Source: Vibrio agarivorans
GTDB lineage: Bacteria > Pseudomonadota > Gammaproteobacteria > Enterobacterales > Vibrionaceae
Assembly: GCF_030409635.1 (NCBI RefSeq)
Contig: NZ_JAUFQF010000004.1
Coordinates: 716,241-780,240 of the forward strand
Length of the DNA stretch: 64,000 nucleotides
Reading direction: 5' to 3'
Every line of letters begins with the position of its first letter. The first letter of the stretch is position 1. A model generated the notes under the pieces. The model was given only the letters and a program-made list of their open reading frames with translations. It searched no databases and had not been told where the DNA came from. Positions 26,799-38,875 of the stretch are shown one piece after another. The translations under genes and the position numbers were made by a program.

Positions 26799-26827
26799 AA
26801 AGCCCCGAACTCTAGTCGGGGCTTTTT
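26799..26827. terminator. intrinsic terminator between yicC and the small gene
   Basis: AAAGCCCCGA/TCGGGGCTTT forms a 10-bp perfect stem with loop ACTCTAG and a T-run. It can serve yicC and, less well, the convergent small gene. Confidence 0.9.
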
Positions 26828-26832
26828 TATAT

Positions 26833-27027
26833 CTAGTTGTCTACCGACATACCAACGGCACTTAAACGGTCTTTAAAATCATCCAAATTTTCGCCCTTGT
26901 ATGTAGGATTGCCATTAAAGTAGCGAGGTTTCTCAGGCAGCATAGCATTCTTCAACTCTTTCTCCTGATCAGGGCTATCATGATAGACAGTTACACGATG
27001 TGGTATCTCTTGTTTAATCGTTGCCAT
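26833..27027 (-). CDS. small conserved-looking protein of unknown function
   Basis: 64 residues, charged and soluble (DSPDQEKELKNAMLPEKPRY, GENLDDFKDRLSAVGMSVDN), with no signal peptide, membrane segment or recognisable motif. I believe it is real because a strong SD (AGGAGA) lies 8 bp upstream of the ATG and the frame sits neatly between the yicC terminator and a promoter-sized gap. I do not recognise the family. Confidence 0.65.
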   Translation of the reverse strand: MATIKQEIPHRVTVYHDSPDQEKELKNAMLPEKPRYFNGNPTYKGENLDDFKDRLSAVGMSVDN

Positions 27028-27260
27028 CTTATTGTTCTCCTTTCAATCATGCTTAGGTAAGTACTTCAGTATGTAATCGGAAGAATTAAAAATAGCATCA
27101 AATACAAAATCAGAACCGTTCATGCTCACATTTTGTACACCAACCCAGAATTAGTACTTGTTTATTATCGAGTTTGAGATCAAGAGCAAGCTAGAAAGAG
27201 GGACAAAGACTCACCAAATATAGGTAAAAGACTAGTAGAGTGAAAATGTTCAAACGTAAA
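27028..27260. other. intergenic gap between the small gene and the rrn terminator
   Basis: AT-rich stretch of about 230 bp. It must contain the promoter of the 64-residue gene, but I see no clear -35/-10 pair. No ORF, repeat or RNA motif stands out. Confidence 0.5.
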
Positions 27261-27288
27261 AAAGCCCTGCTATTTCTAGCAGGGCTTT
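27261..27288 (-). terminator. rrn operon terminator
   Basis: AAAGCCCTGCTA/TAGCAGGGCTTT is a 12-bp perfect stem with a 4-base loop. On the minus strand it is followed by a T-run, 9 bases after tRNA-Asp, and ends the rRNA operon. Confidence 0.93.
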
Positions 27289-27296
27289 CTAATAAG

Positions 27297-27373
27297 TGGC
27301 GGAGTGGACGGGACTCGAACCCGCGACCCCCGGCGTGACAGGCCGGTATTCTAACCAACTGAACTACCACTCC
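27297..27373 (-). tRNA. tRNA-Asp (anticodon GTC)
   Basis: 77 nt including an encoded CCA. The acceptor stem pairs GGAGTGG with CCACTCC. The anticodon loop reads CTGTCAC with GTC, and the T arm is GCGGGTTCGAGTCCCGT-like. It is the distal tRNA of the rrn operon. Confidence 0.97.
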
Positions 27374-27428
27374 GCAGTGGTCTATTTAAAGTCTTATCTA
27401 AAACGTGCTTTAAACAGATAATGTTCAA

Positions 27429-27548
27429 AGCCTGGCGATGTCCTACTCTCACATGGGGAAGCCCCACACTACCATCGGCGCTATTGCGTTTCACTTCTGA
27501 GTTCGGCATGGAAATCAGGTGGGTCCACAATGCTATGGTCGCCAAGCA
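27429..27548 (-). rRNA. rrf: 5S ribosomal RNA
   Basis: About 120 nt. The ends pair (GCTTGGCGACC with the 3' GCCAGGC), and the core CCGAACTCAGAAGTGAAACG is nearly invariant in 5S rRNA. Ends are set to within a base or two. Confidence 0.96.
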
Positions 27549-27675
27549 AATTCTGTTTTTCGTCTTCACTTTTTCTAAAAAAGTAAAAACAAAAAGTCTG
27601 GAAAGCTATATAAAAGTCATCAATACACATTCAAAGTTCTTAGCTTTGAGTCCATCAAAACCCCTTGGGTGTTGT

Positions 27676-30565
<2,890 letters not shown>

Positions 30566-30802
30566 ACAACCCGAAGGAGTTTCGAGTTGTCGTTTAAACA
30601 ACCAAAGTTGTCTGCAATTTTTATACATGATGCAGACTCGATTTTGCCGGACTCAAATATTAAGTATCTTTCGATACTTTCCAAGAACACTTGAATGTGT
30701 GTTGGTACCTAAAACCGTAGTTTTAGGATTTGAGAACTTTTAATTTGAATAACAACGCATCTCATAGAGATGGGGATTGTTGTTATTCGTCAGCTTTCCA
30801 AA

Positions 30803-30814
30803 TTTTTAAAGAGC
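30803..30814 (-). promoter_or_regulatory. boxA antitermination element in the 16S-23S spacer
   Basis: TGCTCTTTAAAA on the minus strand matches boxA (TGCTCTTTAACA) bound by NusB/S10. It lies in the spacer between tRNA-Ala and 23S, the standard second boxA position. Confidence 0.75.
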
Positions 30815-30888
30815 AAATTACTTCTCGTGAAGTAACCATTTTTAAGAGCACTTAAGGCTTTCTATTTCAAAAGAAATGCGCTTAAAGA

Positions 30889-30964
30889 TGGTGGAGCTAA
30901 GCAGGATCGAACTGCTGACCTCCTGCGTGCAAGGCAGGCGCTCTCCCAGCTGAGCTATAGCCCC
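30889..30964 (-). tRNA. tRNA-Ala (anticodon TGC)
   Basis: 76 nt with encoded CCA. The acceptor GGGGCTA pairs with TAGCTCC, using a G-U pair, and the anticodon loop is CTTGCAC. Spacer tRNA of the rrn operon. Confidence 0.97.
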
Positions 30965-31003
30965 ATCAGTGTGATGTCATTGCCAATTTCTTGGGAAGGA
31001 AAT

Positions 31004-31080
31004 TGGTGGGTCTGAGTGGACTTGAACCACCGACCTCTCGCTTATCAGGCGAACGCTCTAACCACCTGAGCTACAGACCC
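31004..31080 (-). tRNA. tRNA-Ile (anticodon GAT)
   Basis: 77 nt with encoded CCA. The acceptor GGGTCTG pairs with CAGACCC and the anticodon loop is CTGATAA. First spacer tRNA after 16S. Confidence 0.97.
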
Positions 31081-31145
31081 GACATCGTCTCTTCAATTCT
31101 ATAAACCATCAATCTGTGTGAACACTCATCGCAATAATCATCGTA

Positions 31146-32698
<1,553 letters not shown>

Positions 32699-32968
32699 AA
32701 GATTTTGATGTCCATAAGGACTGACTCAATGAATACTGACTTCAAAACTCATTCTCACTCGAAAGTAAGAAGTAATTTTAAAGCTATTATCGTTCCAACA
32801 GAACGATAATGAATTGACTGTGCTGATACCGAAGTATCAATTGGTCACTCAGTTCATTGATAGTCATTGATTCCGAAGAATCAGTTTTTTGATTTTACTT
32901 TTTATAAAAAAGTGAAAACCAAAAGTGGATTATCATCAACGAGTGCCCACACAGATTGATAGGTTTAT

Positions 32969-32982
32969 ATTTTTAAAGAGCT
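32969..32982 (-). promoter_or_regulatory. boxA element in the rrn leader
   Basis: AGCTCTTTAAAAAT on the minus strand resembles boxA and lies about 270 nt upstream of 16S, the usual leader antitermination position. Confidence 0.65.
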
Positions 32983-33026
32983 TTCCAACTTCCGTTGCGC
33001 TTAGCGCCTCGTCGTTGGGGATGCGT

Positions 33027-33054
33027 ATAATACGCTTTCCGTTTAGTGAGTCAA
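33027..33054 (-). promoter_or_regulatory. rrn P2 promoter
   Basis: Minus-strand TTGACT (33049-33054) and TATTAT (33027-33032) with a 16-bp spacer, the typical rRNA promoter spacing. It lies about 330 bp upstream of 16S. Confidence 0.75.
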
Positions 33055-33129
33055 GAAGTTTTTAAACTTTCTTTTCTCACCTCCTTCACGCTGTGTGACT
33101 TTCGTCTCACTCCGTGTCGGTGAGGCGGC

Positions 33130-33195
33130 ATTATAGGGAGACTTGAGATGATGACAACCCTTTTTTCGAAGTTTTTTTGTTTTTTCTCTTCAAGT
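33130..33195 (-). promoter_or_regulatory. rrn P1 promoter with UP element
   Basis: Minus-strand TTGTCA (33152-33157) and TATAAT (33130-33135) with a 16-bp spacer. GCCGCC follows the -10, the GC-rich discriminator expected of stringently controlled rRNA promoters. An A-tract-rich UP element lies just upstream (33158-33195). Confidence 0.85.
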
Positions 33196-33350
33196 GCTCA
33201 GTTCTTCACCAAAAGCGCATTTTTTGAATAAAATTTCAACATTTGAGTTAAGTCACATCAATTGATTGGAAAATGGAGCTATGAAAACGTAATATCGAAA
33301 TGTTTAATTTCTGTTTTAATTGTTTGTTTTATTAACGAAGTAAATCAATT

Positions 33351-33803
33351 ATGAATTCAAATAAGTTCTATTATTCGCTGATCGCTATCGCTATTGTCGG
33401 TGGAATCGCTTTTAGCATGATTCCAATCACGCCTAGCCTTGCCTTTCTAATTGGTGTTTTTGTTACTGCGCTGCTTGTTAACTTTGCTGGTCCTTCTACA
33501 AGTGCAGTCAACGAAAGCGATGATGATGACATTAATACCACGACTCTTTACGTGGGCAACTTACCGTATAAAGCTAACGAAGGTCACGTTCGAGATCTCT
33601 TTGCTGAGTATGGCAATGTAGTTAATGTACGCTTAATGAAAGATAAGCGTACGAGGAAACGCCGAGGGTTTGGTTTTGTTGTTGTTGACTCTGCTAGTGC
33701 AGATTCAATGATAGAGGAACTAAACGAGTACGTTTATATGGAAAGGACGTTGAAAGTACGTATTGCCAACGAGCCTAAATCTCAAGTGGAGAGCTCTGAA
33801 TAG
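33351..33803 (+). CDS. membrane-anchored RRM RNA-binding protein
   Basis: 150 residues. Two hydrophobic segments (about 8-27 and 29-46) form a membrane hairpin, followed by an acidic linker (ESDDDDINT) and one RNA recognition motif at about 65-140. RNP2 is LYVGNL and RNP1 is [10 protein letters not shown]. The RRM should face the cytoplasm. Such single-RRM proteins occur in several Vibrio, and function is unknown. The gene is divergent from the rrn operon and its last 29 bp overlap the end of murI. Confidence 0.85.
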   Translation: MNSNKFYYSLIAIAIVGGIAFSMIPITPSLAFLIGVFVTALLVNFAGPSTSAVNESDDDDINTTTLYVGNLPYKANEGHVRDLFAEYGNVVNVRLMKDKRTRKRRGFGFVVVDSASADSMIEELNEYVYMERTLKVRIANEPKSQVESSE

Positions 33804-34569
33804 CATTGAACCCCCACTTAGCTAACGTTTTCTCTAGTGCACCTTGCTCATAAGGAACTGCACTAGAGAATATCTCTCTTTTACCTTGTACACCTTCCGC
33901 TGGCATGCCAAGAATCTCTTTTACTCGCCTTGCTATTGCTTCACCTGAATCCACCAGCCTAATTTGATCACCTAGTACTCGCTGTATCTCTTCTTTCAGT
34001 AAAGGGAAATGAGTACAGCCAAGTACAGCAACATCAACCTTGCTTTTGATCGGTAATAACAGTTGCTCTAACTCAATGAGATCGACAGCCTGTGAGCGAA
34101 GCTTGCTCTCTGCCATTTCAACTAAACGTGTTGAACCTAAAAGCTCAACGGGTTTGTTCTGGGCAAAGTCTCTAATCAAGTCATGGGTATAAGCTCTTGT
34201 CACCGTAGCAGGGGTGGCAATCAAACCAATCGCTTTATGGGCCACAGTTGATGCAGGCTTGATTGCCGGAACAACACCAACAACCGGAATACTTAAGCTT
34301 TCTCTTAATGCAGGTAAGACAATTGTGCTTGCTGTATTACAAGCTATCACGACAACATCAATTTTATGCTTGTGTGTAAACTGCTCTATCAATGCGGTTG
34401 CTCGTTTGACTAACACATCATGAGCAAGCTCACCGTATGGGTACGCCTCATTGTCGAATAAGTAATAGTAGTTAATCTGCGGGAGCAACGTTTGGATTTC
34501 ATCAAAGACGGACAGACCACCGACACCAGAGTCGAATATCAGAACTGAAGGGATTGTTTGGTCTGCCAC
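33775..34569 (-). CDS. murI: glutamate racemase
   Basis: 264 residues starting at GTG. It makes D-glutamate for peptidoglycan. The catalytic cysteines are in IACNTAST and LGCTHFPLL, and the N-terminus has [14 protein letters not shown]. The C-terminal coding end overlaps the RRM gene in convergent orientation. It follows the btuB-DUF71 pair on the same strand, 50 bp downstream. Confidence 0.97.
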   Translation of the reverse strand: MADQTIPSVLIFDSGVGGLSVFDEIQTLLPQINYYYLFDNEAYPYGELAHDVLVKRATALIEQFTHKHKIDVVVIACNTASTIVLPALRESLSIPVVGVVPAIKPASTVAHKAIGLIATPATVTRAYTHDLIRDFAQNKPVELLGSTRLVEMAESKLRSQAVDLIELEQLLLPIKSKVDVAVLGCTHFPLLKEEIQRVLGDQIRLVDSGEAIARRVKEILGMPAEGVQGKREIFSSAVPYEQGALEKTLAKWGFNAIQSSPLEI

Positions 34570-34619
34570 GATGAATTACCTACTTTATGAAACATCGCGA
34601 TAATAGCGACTGCTAAAAA

Positions 34620-35279
34620 TTAAGCAATATACTTGTATCTCTGATATTGGAACCGACCGTCATTTTCCTGGTGAGACAATTGGATTTGAAGAGGGCGTTT
34701 GAAAGCAGGGCTATTCGTTACGAGTGTGTGAAACTCTCCGTCTTCGCCACAAGGGTCTACACCATTAGGAAGAGTGGCAATTAACTGTTTGTTATACGCG
34801 AGCCCACAATACTCTGCTGTCAATTGAGTTGTATCTACTGTCGTGATGGTTGTCTCGATACCACTTTGGATGATTTCATTCGCTAGTTTGATGGTACATG
34901 CTCCAAGTAGTGGCAATACGCACTCCCAACCCTGTGGTTCTATATAGCTTTTTCGGTACTCGGCAATGCCATTACAATACATATCTCCAAAAGCTACAGC
35001 GTCTATTGCGAGGCCACTCTCTTTGAGCGCGGTCACTATCGTCGTTTGATATACCTCATTTGAGGGAAATGTTTCATTCAATGGTATAAGGACTAACGGT
35101 AAACCAATGGCGCTTGCCTGTGCTTTAACGACATCTATTGGTGTAGCTTGAAACGGGACAGCATCTTCTACATAGGTCGTGAATAGACCTACTACATTGT
35201 AGTGTTGATCAGCTAAGAGTCTCTGGAGCGTCAGTGTTGAATCCTTCCCTGATGACCAGCTTATGATTACGTTTTTCAT
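34620..35279 (-). CDS. DUF71/COG2102 PP-loop ATP pyrophosphatase, B12-associated
   Basis: 219 residues. The N-terminal PP-loop SWSSGKDSTLTLQ and the C-terminal motif DPCGEDGEFHTLV match the DUF71 (Dph6-related) family of adenine-nucleotide alpha hydrolases. Bacteria have no diphthamide, and a comparative-genomics study that I recall (de Crecy-Lagard and colleagues, 2012) predicted a bacterial branch to act in B12 salvage because it clusters with btuB. Here it follows btuB by 43 bp on the same strand under one cobalamin riboswitch, which fits. The substrate is unknown. Confidence 0.88.
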   Translation of the reverse strand: MKNVIISWSSGKDSTLTLQRLLADQHYNVVGLFTTYVEDAVPFQATPIDVVKAQASAIGLPLVLIPLNETFPSNEVYQTTIVTALKESGLAIDAVAFGDMYCNGIAEYRKSYIEPQGWECVLPLLGACTIKLANEIIQSGIETTITTVDTTQLTAEYCGLAYNKQLIATLPNGVDPCGEDGEFHTLVTNSPAFKRPLQIQLSHQENDGRFQYQRYKYIA

Positions 35280-35294
35280 TGTTATCTCATGAAA

Positions 35295-35314
35295 AAACCG
35301 CCCAAGGGCGGTTT
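35295..35314 (-). terminator. intrinsic terminator between btuB and the DUF71 gene
   Basis: On the minus strand AAACCGCCC/GGGCGGTTT pairs around TT and is followed by six T. It lies in the 43-bp gap and should limit transcription into the DUF71 gene and murI. Confidence 0.85.
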
Positions 35315-35322
35315 AAATTAAC

Positions 35323-37146
35323 TTAAAAATCGATCTTTGCAGAGACAAAATATGCTCGCTCTGGAGCCTTGTACCCCTTAGCCAACTCATATTCTTCATT
35401 AAACAAGTTATCTACTCGAGCTCGTAAGACCATATTCTGAGCAATCCAATATCCCACAGAGACATCCCACAAACTAGTCGATGGGATATAGTCATCACTT
35501 GAAGGGGTCTCCGATGGTAAATCCAGACGCTCACCCGTATACGTGTAAGTAGAGCTCACTTCAAAATCCCCTAGGCTTGCAAATGCAATCCACTTGTAAT
35601 TTTCTTTTGCTCTACGGGCTAACTGGACATCATTGTCATCTTTATGATCTTTGTATTCTGCCACTACGGTGTGATTAACTGGCCCAGTATCGAAGTTAAC
35701 GTCAAATTCAATCCCTTTAATCCGTGCGTCTACATTATCCGAGTACCAGTTGTTCGCTGAATCTCTGTACCAGATAATTAGATTGTCTACTTGGTTATCG
35801 TAGATTGAAACATTCCAACTCGCCAAGCTGTAATGACCACTTACTCCCACCTCAATATTCTCTGACTCTTCCGGTTTGAGATCGGGTGTGGTAGTTAAAT
35901 CAGAGTAGGTTGGTGCTTTAAAAGCCGTACCATAGCTTGCTCTAACTCTATGCGACTCATCAATTTGATAACCACCAGCAATAGACCAAGTCGTATAATC
36001 ATCATATTCATCATGTTCATCGAATCGAGCATTAGCTTCCAATGTTAGTCTGTTGAAAGTCGCCAATGATGTAGCATAGATGCCTTTTGTATCTCTGCTT
36101 TCCCCTGCGAGAACATGAGGGCTCCCATAGTTTTTTGCTCCATCTTTGAGCTTTTCTCTTCGACCATCTACTCCAGCACCCAATGCTAGCTCATCATTCA
36201 ACTGGTAGAGATTTGCCCATTGAATTTGGGTGAGCTCGATTTCAGCTTTAGTACTCGCATTATCGTAGCCCTCTGATTGTGAATAGTCTGTTTTCTCAGT
36301 TTGCTGATAGTTTATTGTAAACTTAGATAGGTAATCGTCTTTGTTGTAATCCAACTGCCCCGTAAAACTCTGGTTTTCAGAATATCCATGCATAAGGCCC
36401 CATGAATCATAGTCAGTCAAACTTTCCATCCAAAGCGCGGAAACGTAACCCTTCCAGTTTGGACCAAACTCATGCTCATACCCAACGAGCATATTTTTAT
36501 TCTCATAGCCGTAGTCAATATTCGTTGCTGGTACCTTGATATCGTAGCCCTTCGTCGACTCATATCCAGCACCGACTTGAAAGTGCCCATCGTCACTCAC
36601 ATCAGCTTTTGCAGCTATATTAGCTTTCTTGCTACTGTTACTCCCAACTCCAACTTCAACACTCTTAGCCTCATCGCCTCGCTGAGAGCGAGTTATAATA
36701 TTGATGACCCCACCAATAGCATCTGATCCGTAGATCGCAGCACCAGGACCTCGCATCACCTCGAGTCTTTCAACTAAACCTACTGGTACGTGATTAATTG
36801 CCACTCCCCCCGCGGAGGAGTTGATACGGACACCATCAATCAATATCAATACGTGATCACTATTGGTCCCCCTAAGGAAAATAGAGGCATTTTGTCCACG
36901 ACCTCCATTCTGCGCAATTTCAACCCCTGGCAATCTGCGCAACACTTCTGTGATTGAATTTGCTTGATATGCTTCAATCTCGTCACGAGTGACTACAGAG
37001 ATGGGCGCCAGCGTTGTGGCTTGTGATTGCTCAAAACGGTTGGCCGTCACTACCATCGTTTCATCAACGGTAACTTCTTGAGCATGTATAGAATGGGCGT
37101 GAGAAAGCAGCGATGCCACTGCCACCGCTAAAATAGACTTGTTCAT
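35323..37146 (-). CDS. btuB: TonB-dependent vitamin B12 receptor BtuB
   Basis: 607 residues. A signal peptide (cleaved near HAQ/E, about residue 22) precedes the TonB box DETMVVTANRF, the plug (SIFLRGTNSDHVLILIDGVRI, GSDAIGGVINIIT) and a 22-strand barrel ending in AYFVSAKIDF with terminal Phe. It binds cobalamin at the outer membrane and takes it in with TonB energy. A cobalamin riboswitch lies in its leader, which supports the substrate. Confidence 0.95.
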   Translation of the reverse strand: MNKSILAVAVASLLSHAHSIHAQEVTVDETMVVTANRFEQSQATTLAPISVVTRDEIEAYQANSITEVLRRLPGVEIAQNGGRGQNASIFLRGTNSDHVLILIDGVRINSSAGGVAINHVPVGLVERLEVMRGPGAAIYGSDAIGGVINIITRSQRGDEAKSVEVGVGSNSSKKANIAAKADVSDDGHFQVGAGYESTKGYDIKVPATNIDYGYENKNMLVGYEHEFGPNWKGYVSALWMESLTDYDSWGLMHGYSENQSFTGQLDYNKDDYLSKFTINYQQTEKTDYSQSEGYDNASTKAEIELTQIQWANLYQLNDELALGAGVDGRREKLKDGAKNYGSPHVLAGESRDTKGIYATSLATFNRLTLEANARFDEHDEYDDYTTWSIAGGYQIDESHRVRASYGTAFKAPTYSDLTTTPDLKPEESENIEVGVSGHYSLASWNVSIYDNQVDNLIIWYRDSANNWYSDNVDARIKGIEFDVNFDTGPVNHTVVAEYKDHKDDNDVQLARRAKENYKWIAFASLGDFEVSSTYTYTGERLDLPSETPSSDDYIPSTSLWDVSVGYWIAQNMVLRARVDNLFNEEYELAKGYKAPERAYFVSAKIDF

Positions 37147-37189
37147 TATTGTTTCCTAAATCGCGAAAATCCTACTAAGCAATGTTTGC

Positions 37190-37375
37190 TTAGCCGCTGG
37201 CAGGTATTCGGACTCAAGAGCTAAAGCCTACTGCCCCGACTTCCCGTTTTTATCCTAAAAACAGTGTCTATTGGGGGGTCGTTCTCTTATACCGCTGCGC
37301 GTCAGTTCTGGACTCTCACCAGATTCCCTTTTCAGGCTTTTATAAATAGAAGCCACCAGCTTGCAGGCATGGTAT
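37190..37375 (-). promoter_or_regulatory. cobalamin riboswitch
   Basis: The minus strand carries the B12 box AGTCCGAATACCTGCCAGC (37196-37214) and the core pieces AAAGGGAATCTGGTGAGAGTC, GACGCGCAGCGGTAT and GGGAAGTCGGGGCAG-like segments in order. It ends about 45 bases before the btuB start, so coenzyme B12 should repress btuB expression. Outer ends are approximate. Confidence 0.92.
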
Positions 37376-37543
37376 TGCGCAACTAATAGAATGTCTAGAT
37401 AAGATAGGAATAATCTATATCTGTCATGAGCTAAACTACCTATGGTAGCCAGAGTAGGATTATTTTACTGATAGGCTGGACATCATAGTGGGATTGAATA
37501 AAATCTGCGCTCTCTTTGAAAAATGCACCGATAAGGTAATGCT

Positions 37544-38653
37544 ATGGCTTCTCTTGATGTAAACCCACAAACCTACCAGCAGCAATTGGCTGACAAAGTC
37601 ACACGTCTCACTGATATGTTCACTGACTTTGGAACTCCAGAGCTGGAAGTGTTTGAATCACCAGAGCAGCATTACCGCATGCGTGCAGAGTTCCGCGTAT
37701 GGCATGACGGCGATGATATTTATTACATCATGTTTAACCAAGAGACGCGTGAAAAGTACCGTGTTGATCAATTCCCGACGGCAAGTCGTCTAATCAATGA
37801 TTTGATGCCTCTCTTAATGGAAGCCATGAAAGGGAATGACACATTACGTCGTAAGCTATTCCAAGTGGATTTCCTGTCTACGCTAAGCGGCGAGATCCTA
37901 GTTTCTTTGCTCTACCATCGCCAACTTGATGAAGCTTGGATTGAAGAAGCGAAAGCTCTAAAGCAACGTTTGAATGACGAAGGCTTCAACTTGAACCTGA
38001 TTGGCCGTGCTCGCAAAATGAAGATTGTATTGGACCGAGACTACGTAATTGAAAAGCTCAACGTTAATGGTGACACCTACATCTACCAACAAGTAGAAAA
38101 TAGCTTCACGCAGCCAAACGGTAAAGTTGCTGAGAAGATGTTGGAGTGGGCAGTAGATTGTACTCAACACAGTCAAGGTGACCTGCTAGAGCTGTACTGT
38201 GGTAATGGCAACTTCTCTCTTGCACTTGCTCAAAACTTCGAGCGAGTATTGGCGACTGAATTAGCTAAGCCTTCTGTTGAGTCTGCGCAATACAATATCG
38301 CAGCGAATAACATCGAAAATGTGCGAATTATCCGAATGTCTGCCGAAGAGTTTACTGAGGCAATGGAAGGTAAACGAGAGTTCCGCCGCTTGAAAGATGC
38401 TGGCGTTGATCTTAAGAGTTATAACTGCAACACAATCTTCGTTGATCCACCGCGTGCGGGTATGGATGACGATACTTGTCGCATGGTTCAGGGCTATGAG
38501 CGCATCCTGTATATCTCTTGTAACCCAGAAACCCTTAAACAGAACCTAGAGATTCTTGGTGAAACGCACAAAATCACTCGTTTCGCTTTATTCGACCAGT
38601 TCCCATACACCCACCACATGGAAGCGGGTGTGATGCTAGAGCGCATAAAATAA
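37544..38653 (+). CDS. trmA: tRNA (uracil-54-C5)-methyltransferase
   Basis: 369 residues. It makes ribothymidine 54 in tRNA. The methyltransferase core [17 protein letters not shown] and VDPPRAGMD, and the catalytic Cys in ISCNPETL, are intact. SD AAGG is 7 bp upstream. The last 17 bp of coding DNA before the stop overlap and cross the left repeat of the integrated element: the protein now ends MLERIK, whereas the displaced host copy encodes MLERK. Function should be unaffected. Confidence 0.96.
   Translation: MASLDVNPQTYQQQLADKVTRLTDMFTDFGTPELEVFESPEQHYRMRAEFRVWHDGDDIYYIMFNQETREKYRVDQFPTASRLINDLMPLLMEAMKGNDTLRRKLFQVDFLSTLSGEILVSLLYHRQLDEAWIEEAKALKQRLNDEGFNLNLIGRARKMKIVLDRDYVIEKLNVNGDTYIYQQVENSFTQPNGKVAEKMLEWAVDCTQHSQGDLLELYCGNGNFSLALAQNFERVLATELAKPSVESAQYNIAANNIENVRIIRMSAEEFTEAMEGKREFRRLKDAGVDLKSYNCNTIFVDPPRAGMDDDTCRMVQGYERILYISCNPETLKQNLEILGETHKITRFALFDQFPYTHHMEAGVMLERIK
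38603..38643 (+). repeat. attL, 41-bp direct repeat (left)
   Basis: This copy is identical over 41 bp to 47601-47641. It is part of trmA coding sequence from [14 protein letters not shown], and the bases after it (CATAAAATAA) differ from those after the right copy (TAAGTAAATA). Confidence 0.95.
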
Positions 38654-38689
38654 AGGATTAACCACCATTTCACAATTGAGTTAACGACT

Positions 38690-38713
38690 CTGGGTACGGC
38701 TTGGGGTACGGGA
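38690..38713 (+). repeat. subterminal repeat, left, possible integrase arm site
   Basis: A 24-bp segment with two GGGTAC motifs matches 47454-47477 at 21 of 24 positions in the same orientation. It lies 47 bp inside the left end. Its position suggests an arm-type site for the integrase. Confidence 0.6.
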
Positions 38714-38875
38714 GGGGGCACAGACCAGTGACAACTTTCTATTCCCCCTACTATTACTGATTCTCAAGCATACCAACAGACCGTTCTCTTATACTCCTTC
38801 TTTTTCCAACTCTTATATGAGCTATATCTCTTCATATGTAATCTAAGCCACTTGCTCTTACGCGTGTGTATAGAT

